Shown: positions 39,653 to 48,631, counted from the stretch's first letter. The stretch is DNA of 64,000 bases from JALYUA01 sp038239305 (GCA_038239305.1 JBBSEW010000002.1:61067-125066); one strand, 5' to 3'. The notes: generated by a model from the sequence alone, not told the origin. Made by a program: numbers and translations.

Positions 39653-40894
39653 ATGCCGATGAACCGCCGCATGCCGGTCGTGTGCCTTGCCTTTTCCGGT
39701 GGTCTCGATACCACCTACTGCGCGGTCCTTCTGCGCCAGGAGGGGAGCCGCGTCCACGCCGTCACCGTCGATACGGGCGGCTTTTCCGCCGCGGAGAAAC
39801 GCACGATCGCATCGCGCGCGAAGGCGGCTCGTGTCGAGAAGCACGTCTTCATCGACGGCCGCCGCGAGGTCTTCGACCGGTATGCGATGCCGCTTCTCTT
39901 CGGGAACGTCCTGCGGGGCGGCGTGTACCCTCTCTCCGTCGCCGCCGAGCGGGCCTGTCAGGCGGAGGTCGTGGCGGCCTATGCGCGCAAGGTCCGCGCG
40001 GCGGCGATCGTCCATGGCTCGACGGCCGCCGGCAACGACCAGTTCCGATTCGACGCCGCGCTTCGGGTGCTCGTGCCGGAGATCGAGGTGCGGGCGCCGA
40101 TCCGCGACAACGGCCTCTCGCGCGAGGACGAAGCGCGGGTGATCGCCGCTGCCGGGATCCGGATTCCGCCGAAGACCACGCGCTACTCCGTCAACGAGGG
40201 CCTGTGGGGTACGACGATCGGCGGGGGGGAGACCCACGATCCGTGGGCGTATCCGCCGGAATCGCTTTTCCCCGGCAATCCGCTCGCGAAGGCCCCGAAG
40301 CGCGCCCGCGAAGTCGTGATCGTGTTCCGTGCAGGGCGTCCCTCGGCGATCGGGCCGGCGCGATTCACCGATCCCCTCGTCCTGGTCGAGAAGCTGAATG
40401 CGATCGGACGGGCGTATGCCGCCGGTCGCGGAATCCACATCGGCGACACGATTCTCGGCGCCAAGGGACGCATCGCGTTCGAGGCGCCGGCCGCCCTGGC
40501 TCTGATCGCCGCGCACGCCGAGCTCGAAAAGCTCGTTCTGACGAAAGAGCAGCGCCAGTTGAAGGCCGCCGTCGCGGACACATACGGCCGCCTTCTCCAC
40601 GAGGGCCTCGCTTTCGAGCCTGCCGCGGCGGACGCGGCGCGTTTTCTCGAGAGCTCCCAGGGCCGCGTGACGGGCGAGGCGCGCGTTCGCTTCACCGCCG
40701 GGCGGTTCGAGGTCGTCGGCGTCCGCAGCCCGTACTCGCTCCTGCGCAGCTCGATCGTGCGCTACGGCGAATCGAACGCGTACCTGACTCCCACGGAATC
40801 GCAGGGCGTCGGCAAAACACTCGCACTGCCCGGACGGCTGTGGACGCTCGCGGGCGAGGGACCCGGATCCGCTTCCTCCCAGGAGGGCTCATGA
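39653..40894 (+). CDS. argG: Argininosuccinate synthase (divergent type)
   Basis: 413 residues. ATP-pyrophosphatase P-loop AFSGGLDTTYCAVLL at the N-terminus, then VDTGGFSAAEKRTIASRA, VHGSTAAGNDQFRFDAALR (the GxTxKGNDQ region) and TTRYSVNEGLWGTTIGGGET, as in the Bacteroidetes/Acidobacteria branch. It joins citrulline and aspartate. First gene of the arginine operon; ATG 39653 and ATG 39659 are both possible starts. The stop overlaps the next gene by ATGA, after an AGGAGGG Shine-Dalgarno inside argG. Confidence 0.94.
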   Translation: MPMNRRMPVVCLAFSGGLDTTYCAVLLRQEGSRVHAVTVDTGGFSAAEKRTIASRAKAARVEKHVFIDGRREVFDRYAMPLLFGNVLRGGVYPLSVAAERACQAEVVAAYARKVRAAAIVHGSTAAGNDQFRFDAALRVLVPEIEVRAPIRDNGLSREDEARVIAAAGIRIPPKTTRYSVNEGLWGTTIGGGETHDPWAYPPESLFPGNPLAKAPKRAREVVIVFRAGRPSAIGPARFTDPLVLVEKLNAIGRAYAAGRGIHIGDTILGAKGRIAFEAPAALALIAAHAELEKLVLTKEQRQLKAAVADTYGRLLHEGLAFEPAAADAARFLESSQGRVTGEARVRFTAGRFEVVGVRSPYSLLRSSIVRYGESNAYLTPTESQGVGKTLALPGRLWTLAGEGPGSASSQEGS

Positions 40895-41946
40895 CGAACC
40901 CGAGCCGGATCACGCTCGACAAAATCGCCTCCTCGACGGCCCGCCTCGGGCTGCCGCGCGAGGTCGAGATCACGCCGCACATCGAGGCGCGGGAAGGCAA
41001 CGTCCTCGCCGTCCGGGCCCTTATGGAAAAGAGCGTTTACGACCGGCTCGAGCTCGTGTCGGGGCGGATGGCAAAGATCAACCGGGGCGACGTCATGGCC
41101 GGCACGCTCGGATACCGCCGGGCGCTGAAGGGCTTCGTCGGCGTCGTGCCGGAGACTCTCCACGTCGGGGACACGATTCACGTGCTGAACCTGGGCGGCG
41201 TGCTGGGGCTCTGCGTCGGGAAGAATCCCGAGGTGGGAAGCCCGCTCGAGGTCGAGGTCCTGGGGGCGATCCTCGTCGACGGAAAGCCGGCGAACATCGC
41301 GGACAACGCTCTCCCGGTCCGCGCTTCGCTCGGCCCCTGTCCCCCGCTCGTCGTCATTGCCGGGACGTGCATGAGCGCCGGCAAGACGGCGGCGGCCTCC
41401 GAGATCGTGAAGCGGTTCGCGAGCGCGGGGCAGAGAGTCGCGGCCGCGAAGCTCTCGGGCGTCGCCTGCCTCAAGGACACACTCGACATGGAGGACCACG
41501 GCGCGTTTGCGACGCTGTCCTTTCTTGACTGCGGCCTTCCCTCCACGGCCCACGTCCAGGACCTCGCGCCCTACGCCCGCGCGATTCTCGCGGCGCTCGC
41601 GGAGAAAAATCCGGACGTCATCGTCGTCGAGCTCGGGGACGGAATCCTCGGCGACTACCGCGTCGGGACGTTCTTCGGCGATCCCGATCTCGTCCGCGCG
41701 ACGAAGGCCGTCGTCATGTGCGCGAACGATCTGGTCGCGGCGTGGGGCGCGCAGAAGCTCATGGAGCAGTGGAAGATTCCGATCACGATCATTTCGGGAC
41801 CCGTGACCGACAACCAGACGGGTACGGAGTACATCGTCTCGGAGCTGAAGCTTCCGGCGGCGAACGCCAAGACGGACGGCCGAGCGCTCTTCGGCGTGGT
41901 CTACGAGGAGATCCACCGGGAGAGCCCGAAAGAGAGCGTGAAGTGA
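40891..41946 (+). CDS. Unknown P-loop protein in the arginine operon (candidate missing arginine-pathway enzyme)
   Basis: 351 residues, start ATG 40891 with AGGAGGG four bases upstream and ATGA overlap with argG. The N-terminal half (about 1-150) looks all-beta around LHVGDTIHVLNLGGVLGLC and has no family I can name. The C-terminal half is a SIMIBI-like P-loop domain: Walker A GTCMSAGKT at residues 158-166, then RVAAAKLSGVACLKDTLDMEDHG, and VIVVELGDGILGDYRVG. It recalls DUF1611/DgcN or dethiobiotin-synthetase-type domains, but only loosely. It lies exactly between argG and argC, so a role in arginine synthesis or its control is likely. The pathway lacks a local N-acetylglutamate synthase; see findings. 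Confidence 0.85.
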   Translation: MTNPSRITLDKIASSTARLGLPREVEITPHIEAREGNVLAVRALMEKSVYDRLELVSGRMAKINRGDVMAGTLGYRRALKGFVGVVPETLHVGDTIHVLNLGGVLGLCVGKNPEVGSPLEVEVLGAILVDGKPANIADNALPVRASLGPCPPLVVIAGTCMSAGKTAAASEIVKRFASAGQRVAAAKLSGVACLKDTLDMEDHGAFATLSFLDCGLPSTAHVQDLAPYARAILAALAEKNPDVIVVELGDGILGDYRVGTFFGDPDLVRATKAVVMCANDLVAAWGAQKLMEQWKIPITIISGPVTDNQTGTEYIVSELKLPAANAKTDGRALFGVVYEEIHRESPKESVK

Positions 41947-42980
41947 CGATCCGCGCGGCGATCTTCGGCGCGGCGGGTTACGCGGGAGGCGAGCTCCTGC
42001 GGCTCCTCCTCGACCATCCGAAAGCCGAGCCGGTCGCCGTCATCTCGCGCTCCCAGGCGGGTCAGCCCGTCTCGGCCGTGCATACGCACCTCTCGCGTCT
42101 GACGGACCTCGAGTTCGTGAGCGCGCTTCCGGAAGGCCGGGACGAACCGGAGGTCGTATTTCTCGCGGGCGGTCACGGTTACGCCTTCGACGTGGCGCCC
42201 GCGCTCCTCGACCGGGGCATTCCGGTCATCGACCTCTCCGCGGACTTCCGCCTGAAGGATCCGAAGTCGTTCGAGAAGTTCTACGGCGCCGTTCCAGCCG
42301 GGTTCTCCCGCCAACCGGAGTTCGTGTACGGCCTGCCCGAGCTTTTCCGCGAGAAAATCGCGGCCTCGCGCGCGGTCGCCTCGCCCGGCTGCTTCGCTAC
42401 CGCCTCGATTCTCGCTCTCGCTCCGCTCTGGCGCGCGGGCCTCGTCGCGGACGGCCCCGTGACGGTGTTCGCGATCACGGGTTCGTCCGGCGCGGGCGTG
42501 ACTCCCACCCCGACGACCCACCATCCGCGCCGCGCTTCGGCGTTCTTCGCTTACTCGCTCGACGGCCACCGTCACCTGCCTGAGATCGAGGAGTCGCTCT
42601 CGTCGATCGGCGCCCCGGCGGCCGGCCGGGTCGTCTTTCAGACGCATTCCGCCCCGCTGGTGCGCGGGATTTTCGCGACGGCCGCCGTCCCCCTTCAGAC
42701 GCCTCTGGACAAAGCCGCTCTCCGGGCGGTGTACCGCGAGGCCTACGAGCGCGAGTTCTTCATCCGGCTGATGGACGGATCGCCGGACGTCTCGGCGGTC
42801 AAGGGAACGAACTTCGCCGACGTGGGCGTCGCGCCGTCCCGTGATGGAAGCGTCGCCAAGGTGTTCGTCGCGATCGACAACCTCGTCAAGGGCGCCGCGG
42901 GGCAGGCGATCCAGGCGATGAACATCCTGTTCGACCTTCCCGAGCCGACGGGATTGAAGATGACGGGGGTGTTCCCATGA
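41943..42980 (+). CDS. argC: N-acetyl-gamma-glutamyl-phosphate reductase
   Basis: 345 residues from GTG 41943 (GTGA overlap). Rossmann start AAIFGAAGYAGGELLRLL, catalytic Cys150 in ASPGCFATASIL, and the His-containing HRHLPEIEESL. It reduces acyl-glutamyl phosphate to the semialdehyde with NADPH. KGTNFADVGVAPSRDG and VAIDNLVKGAAGQAIQAMN near the C-terminus are standard ArgC. Length is normal. Coupled to argD by ATGA. Confidence 0.96.
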   Translation: MTIRAAIFGAAGYAGGELLRLLLDHPKAEPVAVISRSQAGQPVSAVHTHLSRLTDLEFVSALPEGRDEPEVVFLAGGHGYAFDVAPALLDRGIPVIDLSADFRLKDPKSFEKFYGAVPAGFSRQPEFVYGLPELFREKIAASRAVASPGCFATASILALAPLWRAGLVADGPVTVFAITGSSGAGVTPTPTTHHPRRASAFFAYSLDGHRHLPEIEESLSSIGAPAAGRVVFQTHSAPLVRGIFATAAVPLQTPLDKAALRAVYREAYEREFFIRLMDGSPDVSAVKGTNFADVGVAPSRDGSVAKVFVAIDNLVKGAAGQAIQAMNILFDLPEPTGLKMTGVFP

Positions 42981-44140
42981 CGACCGTGTCCGCGCCGGCG
43001 ACGGAGGTCTCTTCCTCCGAGCTCCCGACCTACACCCGCTGGCCGCTCACGATCGCTCGCGGCCAGGGCTCGACCGTGTGGGACGAGAAGGGTAAGTCGT
43101 ACCTCGATCTCTACGGCGGGCACGCCGTCGCATCGACCGGGCATGCGCATCCGGACGTGGTTCGCGCGATTGCCGCGCAGGCGGCCACCCTTCTCTTCTA
43201 TTCGAACGTCGTCGCGCTCGACGTGCGCACGCGCGCCGCGGATGCCATCGCCCGGCTCGCGCCGGCTCCTCTCTCGAAGGTCTTCTTCGTGAACTCGGGA
43301 ACCGAGGCGAACGAGAACGCGATGCGGCTCGCGAGGCGCGCGACCGGCCGGGAAGATGTTCTCTCCTTCGACGGAGGCTTTCACGGCCGGACGGCCGACG
43401 CGATCTCGGCGGCGGGCCTTTCCAGGTATCGCGAGCTCGGACGACCGAACGTCCCCGGCCACCGGCTGGCGCCGTTTGGTGATCTCGCCGCGGCCGAAGC
43501 CCGGATGGATGAGCGAGTCGCGGCGATCCTGCTCGAGCCGATCCAGAGTCTCGCCGGCGTGATCTCCGGCTCGGCGGAGTACCTGCGCGGACTGCGCGCC
43601 CTCTGCGACCGGTTCGGCTCGAAGCTCATCTACGACGAGGTGCAGACCGGCTTCGGCCGGACGGGAACGTTCTTCTTCGCGGGACGGCACGGCGTCGTTC
43701 CAGATCTCGTCGCCCTGGCGAAGGGAATCGCGAGCGGCGTCCCCGCCGGCGCCGTGCTCGTGTCGGAAGAGATCGGATCCCGGGTGAAGCCCGAGGAATA
43801 CGGGACGACCTTTGGAGGCGGCCCGCTCGCCTGCGCAGCGATCGAGGCGACCGTCCGCGTGATCGAGTCGGAGGATCTGCTCGGCAACGTTCGCCGCGGC
43901 TCCGAGCGCTTGCGGAAGGGCCTTTCCGCGATGCGCGGAGTAAAGGAGATCCGCGGCGAGGGATTCCTCCTCGGGATCGTCCTCGACCGGCCGGGCAAGC
44001 CCGTGCGGGAAGCGCTGCTCGCGCGCGGCATTCTCGTGGGCGGGAGCGACCTGCCGGACACCCTGCGCCTCCTGCCGCCTCTCGTGCTGACCGCCGAAGA
44101 GATCGATCTGTTTCTCGGGGTCATGCGGGAGGTCCTGTGA
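42977..44140 (+). CDS. argD: Acetylornithine aminotransferase (class III, PLP)
   Basis: 387 residues. KSYLDLYGGHAVASTGHAHP near the start, NSGTEANENAMRLAR, LIYDEVQTGFGRTGTFF and the PLP Lys249 in VALAKGIASGVPAGAV. It converts the N-acyl-glutamate semialdehyde to N-acyl-ornithine. Position after argC and before argF' supports this over a GABA or ornithine aminotransferase. It could also serve lysine synthesis as DapC. ATGA overlap at the 5' end and GTGA at the 3' end. Confidence 0.95.
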   Translation: MTTVSAPATEVSSSELPTYTRWPLTIARGQGSTVWDEKGKSYLDLYGGHAVASTGHAHPDVVRAIAAQAATLLFYSNVVALDVRTRAADAIARLAPAPLSKVFFVNSGTEANENAMRLARRATGREDVLSFDGGFHGRTADAISAAGLSRYRELGRPNVPGHRLAPFGDLAAAEARMDERVAAILLEPIQSLAGVISGSAEYLRGLRALCDRFGSKLIYDEVQTGFGRTGTFFFAGRHGVVPDLVALAKGIASGVPAGAVLVSEEIGSRVKPEEYGTTFGGGPLACAAIEATVRVIESEDLLGNVRRGSERLRKGLSAMRGVKEIRGEGFLLGIVLDRPGKPVREALLARGILVGGSDLPDTLRLLPPLVLTAEEIDLFLGVMREVL

Positions 44141-45144
44141 GGCATTTTTTGACGACCCGCGATCTGGCGTCTTCGGAGTTCGAGGCTCTGCTTGCGCGGG
44201 GCGAAGAATTCCGGGGGGGGGCGCTGTCGGCGTCGCTGCACGGTGCGCACGTCGGTCTCGTCTTCTTCAATCCCTCTCTCCGAACGCGCGTGTCGATGGA
44301 GATCGCGGTCTCGAAGCTCGGAGGCGTGCCGATCACGCTCTCGGTGGGCAGCGATGCCTGGGCGATGGAATACCGCGACGGCGCCGTGATGGACGGAGCC
44401 GCGGTGGAGCACGTGCGCGAGGGCGCCGGCGTTCTCGGTCGCTATTGTGATCTGCTGGCGGTCCGGTCGTTTCCCGAGGGGAAAGATTACGAGGCGGACC
44501 GCCGCGAGCCGGTTCTCTCCGCCTTCGCGAAATATTCAGGCGTGCCGGTCATCAACCTCGAGTCGCCCCTCGATCATCCCTGCCAGGCCATGGCCGACGC
44601 GATGACGATCCGCGAGCGCCTCGGAAAGCCGGCCGGCCGCAAAATCCTCCTGACGTGGGCATACCATCCGAAGGCGCTCCCGATGGCCGTGCCGAACTCG
44701 TTTCTCCTCGGTGCCTCGCGGCTCGGCGCCGACCTCGTGCTCGCGCGGCCGGAAGGTTACGAGCTCGACCTCGACGTGGTGCGCGCGGCGAAGCGCCTTG
44801 CCGAGGAGAGCGGAGGGAGGCTCACGGAAACGAACGATCTCGAGTCCGCCTACGACGGCGCCGAGGTGGTCTACGCGAAGTCGTGGGGCTCTCTCGCCGA
44901 CTACGGTGATCCCGAATCCGAGCAGGGGCGGCGCAAGAAATTGCGCGACTGGCGCGTGACCGAGAGTCGGATGGCCCGCGGTAAGAACGCGATCTTCATG
45001 CACTGCCTCCCCGTGCGGCGTAACGTCGTCGTCGACGACGAGGTTCTCGATGGCCCGCGCTCCGTCGTGCTCGACGAGGCCGAGAACCGGCTCTATGCAC
45101 AGCAGGCCATCCTCGAGTGGCTCGTGGAAGGAAAGGGTCGATGA
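44137..45144 (+). CDS. argF': N-acyl-L-ornithine carbamoyltransferase (AOTCase/SOTCase type)
   Basis: 335 residues from GTG 44137, preceded by GGGAGG. Carbamoyl-phosphate loop FFNPSLRTRVSME, then GSDAWAMEYRDGAVMDG, GVLGRYCDLLAVRSFP, LTWAYHPKALPMAVPNS and MHCLPVRRNVVVDDEVLD. This set marks the N-acyl branch (Xanthomonas AOTCase, Bacteroides SOTCase), not classic ornithine carbamoyltransferase. At the residue known to set acyl specificity (Glu92 in Xanthomonas, Pro90 in Bacteroides, recalled from the literature), this protein has Val90. So whether it prefers acetyl or succinyl is open. Product: N-acyl-citrulline, cleaved by the deacylase encoded two genes on. Confidence 0.92.
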   Translation: MRHFLTTRDLASSEFEALLARGEEFRGGALSASLHGAHVGLVFFNPSLRTRVSMEIAVSKLGGVPITLSVGSDAWAMEYRDGAVMDGAAVEHVREGAGVLGRYCDLLAVRSFPEGKDYEADRREPVLSAFAKYSGVPVINLESPLDHPCQAMADAMTIRERLGKPAGRKILLTWAYHPKALPMAVPNSFLLGASRLGADLVLARPEGYELDLDVVRAAKRLAEESGGRLTETNDLESAYDGAEVVYAKSWGSLADYGDPESEQGRRKKLRDWRVTESRMARGKNAIFMHCLPVRRNVVVDDEVLDGPRSVVLDEAENRLYAQQAILEWLVEGKGR

Positions 45145-46070
45145 AGGAGAGCGTGCCCGCCGCGGACGTCCCCACCCGCCCCTTCATCGGGATCGACGCC
45201 GACATCCTGCGCGAGGCTCTCCCGTACATCCGCCGTTTCAAGAACAAGACGTTCGTCCTGAAGATCTCGGGGAAGGTGACCGAGCGGCGGGACAATCTCT
45301 CCTCGCTGGCGGAGGAGATCGCCCTCCTGCATCAGGTCGGAATCCGGGTCACGGTCGTGCATGGAGGCGGAGCGCAGGCGACTCAGCTCTCGGAGCGGCT
45401 CGGCCTCGAGACGAAGCTCGTCAACGGCCGCCGCGTCACGGATGACGAGACCCTCGAGGTCGTCAAAATGGTCTTCGCGGGAAAGATCTCCGTCGAGATT
45501 CTCTCCGCACTGCGGGCGTTCGGAGTGCACGCGGTCGGCGTCTCGGGCATCGATGGAAACGTCGTGCTCGCGCACAAGCGGGCGAGGAAATCGATGATGA
45601 ATCGCGAGACGGGCAAGCGCGAGATGATCGATTTCGGAAACGTCGGCGACGTGGTGGAGGTCGATCCGCGGCTCCTGACGACTCTCCTCGACGCCGGGTA
45701 CCTGCCGATCGTTTCCCCGCTCGCTGCCGACGAGGAGGGAAACGTCTATAACGTCAACGCGGACGCGATCGCTTCGGCGCTCGCCGTCGCGCTCGCCGCG
45801 GAGAAGCTGATCCTGCTCTCGGACGTGCCCGGGGTGCTCGCGAACCCCGCGGACCCCGGGAGCCGGATCTCGCGGATGACCGCCGCCGAGGCGCGCAAGC
45901 TCGCGAAGAGCCCGGCCGTCACGGGCGGCATGGTCGCCAAGCTCGAGGAGATCTCGCGTGTCGTCGAGACGGGAGTCTCGGCGGTGCACATCGTCAATGG
46001 CAACCAGCGCAACGCGCTCCTCTCCGAGATATTCGGAGACAAGGGCAGCGGGACGATGGTCATTGGTTGA
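45141..46070 (+). CDS. argB: Acetylglutamate kinase with N-terminal helix
   Basis: 309 residues from ATG 45141 (ATGA overlap, GGAAAGG upstream). An N-terminal extension ILREALPYIRRFKNKTFVLK resembles the helix of arginine-inhibited hexameric kinases, so feedback control is plausible. The core is divergent: KISGKV where most have KYGGN, then VVHGGGAQATQLSERLG, VGVSGIDGNVV, and NVNADAIASALAVAL. It phosphorylates N-acyl-glutamate. Unlike the Xanthomonas bifunctional enzyme it has no fused GNAT synthase domain. Confidence 0.94.
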   Translation: MKESVPAADVPTRPFIGIDADILREALPYIRRFKNKTFVLKISGKVTERRDNLSSLAEEIALLHQVGIRVTVVHGGGAQATQLSERLGLETKLVNGRRVTDDETLEVVKMVFAGKISVEILSALRAFGVHAVGVSGIDGNVVLAHKRARKSMMNRETGKREMIDFGNVGDVVEVDPRLLTTLLDAGYLPIVSPLAADEEGNVYNVNADAIASALAVALAAEKLILLSDVPGVLANPADPGSRISRMTAAEARKLAKSPAVTGGMVAKLEEISRVVETGVSAVHIVNGNQRNALLSEIFGDKGSGTMVIG

Positions 46071-46079
46071 GGCGGAATC

Positions 46080-46106
46080 GAGTGATCGGGTGATTGGGTG
46101 ATGGGA
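46080..46106. repeat. 8-9-bp repeat GTGAT(C/T)GGG
   Basis: GAGTGATCGGGTGATTGGGTGATGGGA, written as three decayed copies of GTGAT-GGG, lies between argB and the deacylase gene, the only real gap inside the arginine operon. It adds several GTG/ATG codons and makes the next start uncertain. Confidence 0.8.
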
Positions 46107-46141
46107 TGTCCTGCAGGGCCGGGCGCGGCGAAGCGGGTCGC

Positions 46142-47194
46142 ATGCCGGTGACAGCGGGAATGTCCGTGCTGAACCTCCTCGTGGAGCTCGTCGGGATCCG
46201 TTCGGTTTCGGGAGAGGAAGCTGCGGTTGCCGATCGGATCGCCGGTGTTCTTCGGGAGGGCGGTTTCGATCCCCGGCGGTCCGGCCGGAACGTCTGGGCA
46301 CGGCGCGGCGAGGGCGGGCCGTGTCTCCTCTTGAACTCCCACGTCGACACGGTGCCAGCCGTCCAAGGGTGGACGGCCGATCCCTGGATTCCGCGCATCG
46401 AGGATGGCCGTCTCATCGGGCTCGGCGTGAGCGACGCGAAGGCTTCCGTCGCGGCGATGCTCGAGGCGTTCCTCACGGCGCCCCTCCCGGCGCGCGGCAG
46501 CCTGATCTTCGCGGCGACGTGCGACGAGGAGACCGGCGGGGAAGGACTGGAGGCGCTCGTGTCGTCGCTCGAATTCGACGCGGCGATCGTCGGCGAGCCG
46601 AACGGCTTCGCGCCCGCGGTCTCGCAGAAGGGCCTCGTCAAGGTGAAGCTCGTCGCCCGGGGCCTTGCCGGCCACGCCGCGCGTCCCCATCTCGCGGTGA
46701 ACGCGATCGTGCGAGCCGCCGAAGACATCCTGGCGATCCAGGCGATGACGTTCGCGGCCGAGGATCCGTACCTCGGCCGTCCCACGGCCACGCCGACGCT
46801 CGTTCAGGGGGGCGTGCGCTCGAACGTCGTGCCCGACCGCTGCGAGGTCACGATCGACGCACGCACGATCGGGGCCTTCGACAATGACGCGATGATCGAG
46901 GCGATCCGCGCGGCGGTTTCTTCCGACGTGGAAGTTCTCTCGAACCGGTTGCGGCCCGTCGCCGGCGATCCGGGCTGGAAGATCGCCGCAGCGGCGTCCT
47001 TCGCCGCGGGAGGCGCCGCTCCGACCGGGTTCCCGAGCGTTTCGGACCTGGCGCATCTCGGGGGAAAGCCCGCCGTCGTGTTCGGTCCCGGGGAACCTCC
47101 GCAGTCGCACGCCCCGAACGAATCGATCGCCGTGGGCGATGTCGAGGCCGCGCCCGGCGTCTATCGCCGCGCGATCGCGGGGTATTTCGCATGA
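46142..47194 (+). CDS. M20 deacylase, N-acetylcitrulline/ornithine deacetylase type
   Basis: About 350 residues of ArgE/DapE type. Metal ligands: His in LLNSHVDTVPA, Asp in GLGVSDAKASVAAM, the Glu pair in TCDEETGGEGLE, Glu/Asp in VGEPNGF, and His in PPQSHAPNESI. After an N-acyl-ornithine carbamoyltransferase the expected substrate is N-acyl-citrulline, giving citrulline for ArgG. Since this releases the acyl group, the pathway must keep making N-acylglutamate afresh. The start is uncertain: ATG 46094, 46106, 46142 and 46160 share the frame; I take 46142. Coupled to argH by ATGA. Confidence 0.88.
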   Translation: MPVTAGMSVLNLLVELVGIRSVSGEEAAVADRIAGVLREGGFDPRRSGRNVWARRGEGGPCLLLNSHVDTVPAVQGWTADPWIPRIEDGRLIGLGVSDAKASVAAMLEAFLTAPLPARGSLIFAATCDEETGGEGLEALVSSLEFDAAIVGEPNGFAPAVSQKGLVKVKLVARGLAGHAARPHLAVNAIVRAAEDILAIQAMTFAAEDPYLGRPTATPTLVQGGVRSNVVPDRCEVTIDARTIGAFDNDAMIEAIRAAVSSDVEVLSNRLRPVAGDPGWKIAAAASFAAGGAAPTGFPSVSDLAHLGGKPAVVFGPGEPPQSHAPNESIAVGDVEAAPGVYRRAIAGYFA

Positions 47195-48612
47195 CGAAGA
47201 GCAAGGTTCCCGCGCGCGGGCGGAAAGCGGCCGGGCCCGCCCGGGGGCGGAAGGCGCTGTGGGGCGCGGGGTTCTCGGAGGCCCCCGGCGAAGCTCTCGC
47301 GCGGCTCTCGGTCTCGCATCCCTTCGATCGCCGTCTCGCGGAAGTCGATCTGCGGGGGTCGCTCGCGCACGCGCGCGGGCTTCACCGTTCCGGGCTTCTC
47401 TCCCGCGCGGAGCTCGGCCGGATCCAGAGCGCGCTGCGCCGGATCGAACGGGAGACCGCGGACGGCCGTTTCCGATTCGAGGACGCGGACGAGGACGTGC
47501 ACTTAAACGTCGAGCGGCGGCTGATCGAGCTCGCCGGAGAGGCCGGCCGGCGCATTCATGCGGGGCGTTCTCGAAACGACCAGGTCGCTCTCGACCTGCG
47601 CCTCTGGACGCTCGGCGCCATCGATCGGGCCGACGCGGCGCTGCGGCACCTCGGAGTCGCCATCCTCGACCGGGCGGAGGAGTATCTCGAAGGCGGCGTG
47701 ATCGTGGCGGCGCGGACGCACATGCGCAGCGCTCAGCCCGTACTGCTCGCGCACGTGTTCCACGCCTACGTCGAGATGTTTATGCGGGACGTCGGACGCC
47801 TTCTGGACGCGCGGGTCCGGGCCGCCGTTTCTCCCCTCGGATCCGGAGCGTGCGCGGGCTCGACTCTGCCTCTCGACCGTGCCGGCGTCGCCCGCGAGCT
47901 CGGGCTCCCGGCGGTCACGGCGAACAGTCTCGACGCCGTGTCGGACCGGGACTTCGCCGCGGAATTCGAGTCGGCGGCCGCGATCGCGATGGTCCATCTC
48001 TCCCGGCTATCCGAGGACCTGGTTCTCTGGACGGGCGAAGAATTCGCGCTCTTTCGCCTCTCGGACCGCACGGCCACCGGGTCTTCGATGATGCCCCAGA
48101 AGAAGAATCCGGATTCCCTCGAGCTCACGCGAGGCAAAACGGGAAGGGCGATCGGCAATCTCGTCGCGACGCTCACGGCCCTGAAAGGCCTGCCGCTCTC
48201 CTACAACCGCGACCTGCAGGAGACGCAAGAGCCGCTCTTCGACACGGCCGAGACCCTCGAGAACGGTGTCGCGGCTCTCACGGAGGTGATCGAGGGACTG
48301 TCGCTGCGGCCGGAGAGCGAACGGCCGTCGATCGATCCGTCCTCCCTCGCGACCGACGTCGCGGAAGAGCTCGTGCGGCGAGGCGTCCCGTTCCGCACGG
48401 CGCACGAAGAGACCGCGCGCTGGAGTCGAGTCGCGGCGGAAGGCCGCCGGGATCTTCGCGAGGTCGTGTGGACCGAAGTGCCGGAGCTGCGTTCCTTTGC
48501 CGAATCCCTCTCGCCGGAGTCCTCGGTGCGGCTGCGTGACGGCATCGGCGGCACGTCCCCGCGCCGGGTTCGGGCCGCACTCCGCCAGGCCCGAAGATCG
48601 CTCTCGCGCTGA
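47191..48612 (+). CDS. argH: Argininosuccinate lyase
   Basis: 473 residues. A basic 20-residue N-terminal stretch (SKVPARGRKAAGPARGRK) precedes the fumarase/aspartase-superfamily core: RIHAGRSRNDQVALDLRLW, and the flexible signature loop GSSMMPQKKNP at 297-307 with the catalytic Ser. Splits argininosuccinate into arginine and fumarate; last step and last gene of the overlap-coupled operon. The poly-basic start is unusual and might be an extension rather than the real N-terminus; no better start is seen. Confidence 0.95.
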   Translation: MTKSKVPARGRKAAGPARGRKALWGAGFSEAPGEALARLSVSHPFDRRLAEVDLRGSLAHARGLHRSGLLSRAELGRIQSALRRIERETADGRFRFEDADEDVHLNVERRLIELAGEAGRRIHAGRSRNDQVALDLRLWTLGAIDRADAALRHLGVAILDRAEEYLEGGVIVAARTHMRSAQPVLLAHVFHAYVEMFMRDVGRLLDARVRAAVSPLGSGACAGSTLPLDRAGVARELGLPAVTANSLDAVSDRDFAAEFESAAAIAMVHLSRLSEDLVLWTGEEFALFRLSDRTATGSSMMPQKKNPDSLELTRGKTGRAIGNLVATLTALKGLPLSYNRDLQETQEPLFDTAETLENGVAALTEVIEGLSLRPESERPSIDPSSLATDVAEELVRRGVPFRTAHEETARWSRVAAEGRRDLREVVWTEVPELRSFAESLSPESSVRLRDGIGGTSPRRVRAALRQARRSLSR

Positions 48613-48631
48613 GCCCTGCGGGCGGCATGGG

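Noticed and set aside
40891..41946. Firm naming of the P-loop protein as DgcN/DUF1611
   Set aside because: The Walker A differs (GTCMSAGKT) and the N-terminal half does not look like the Rossmann-like DUF1611 N-domain, so no name is given.
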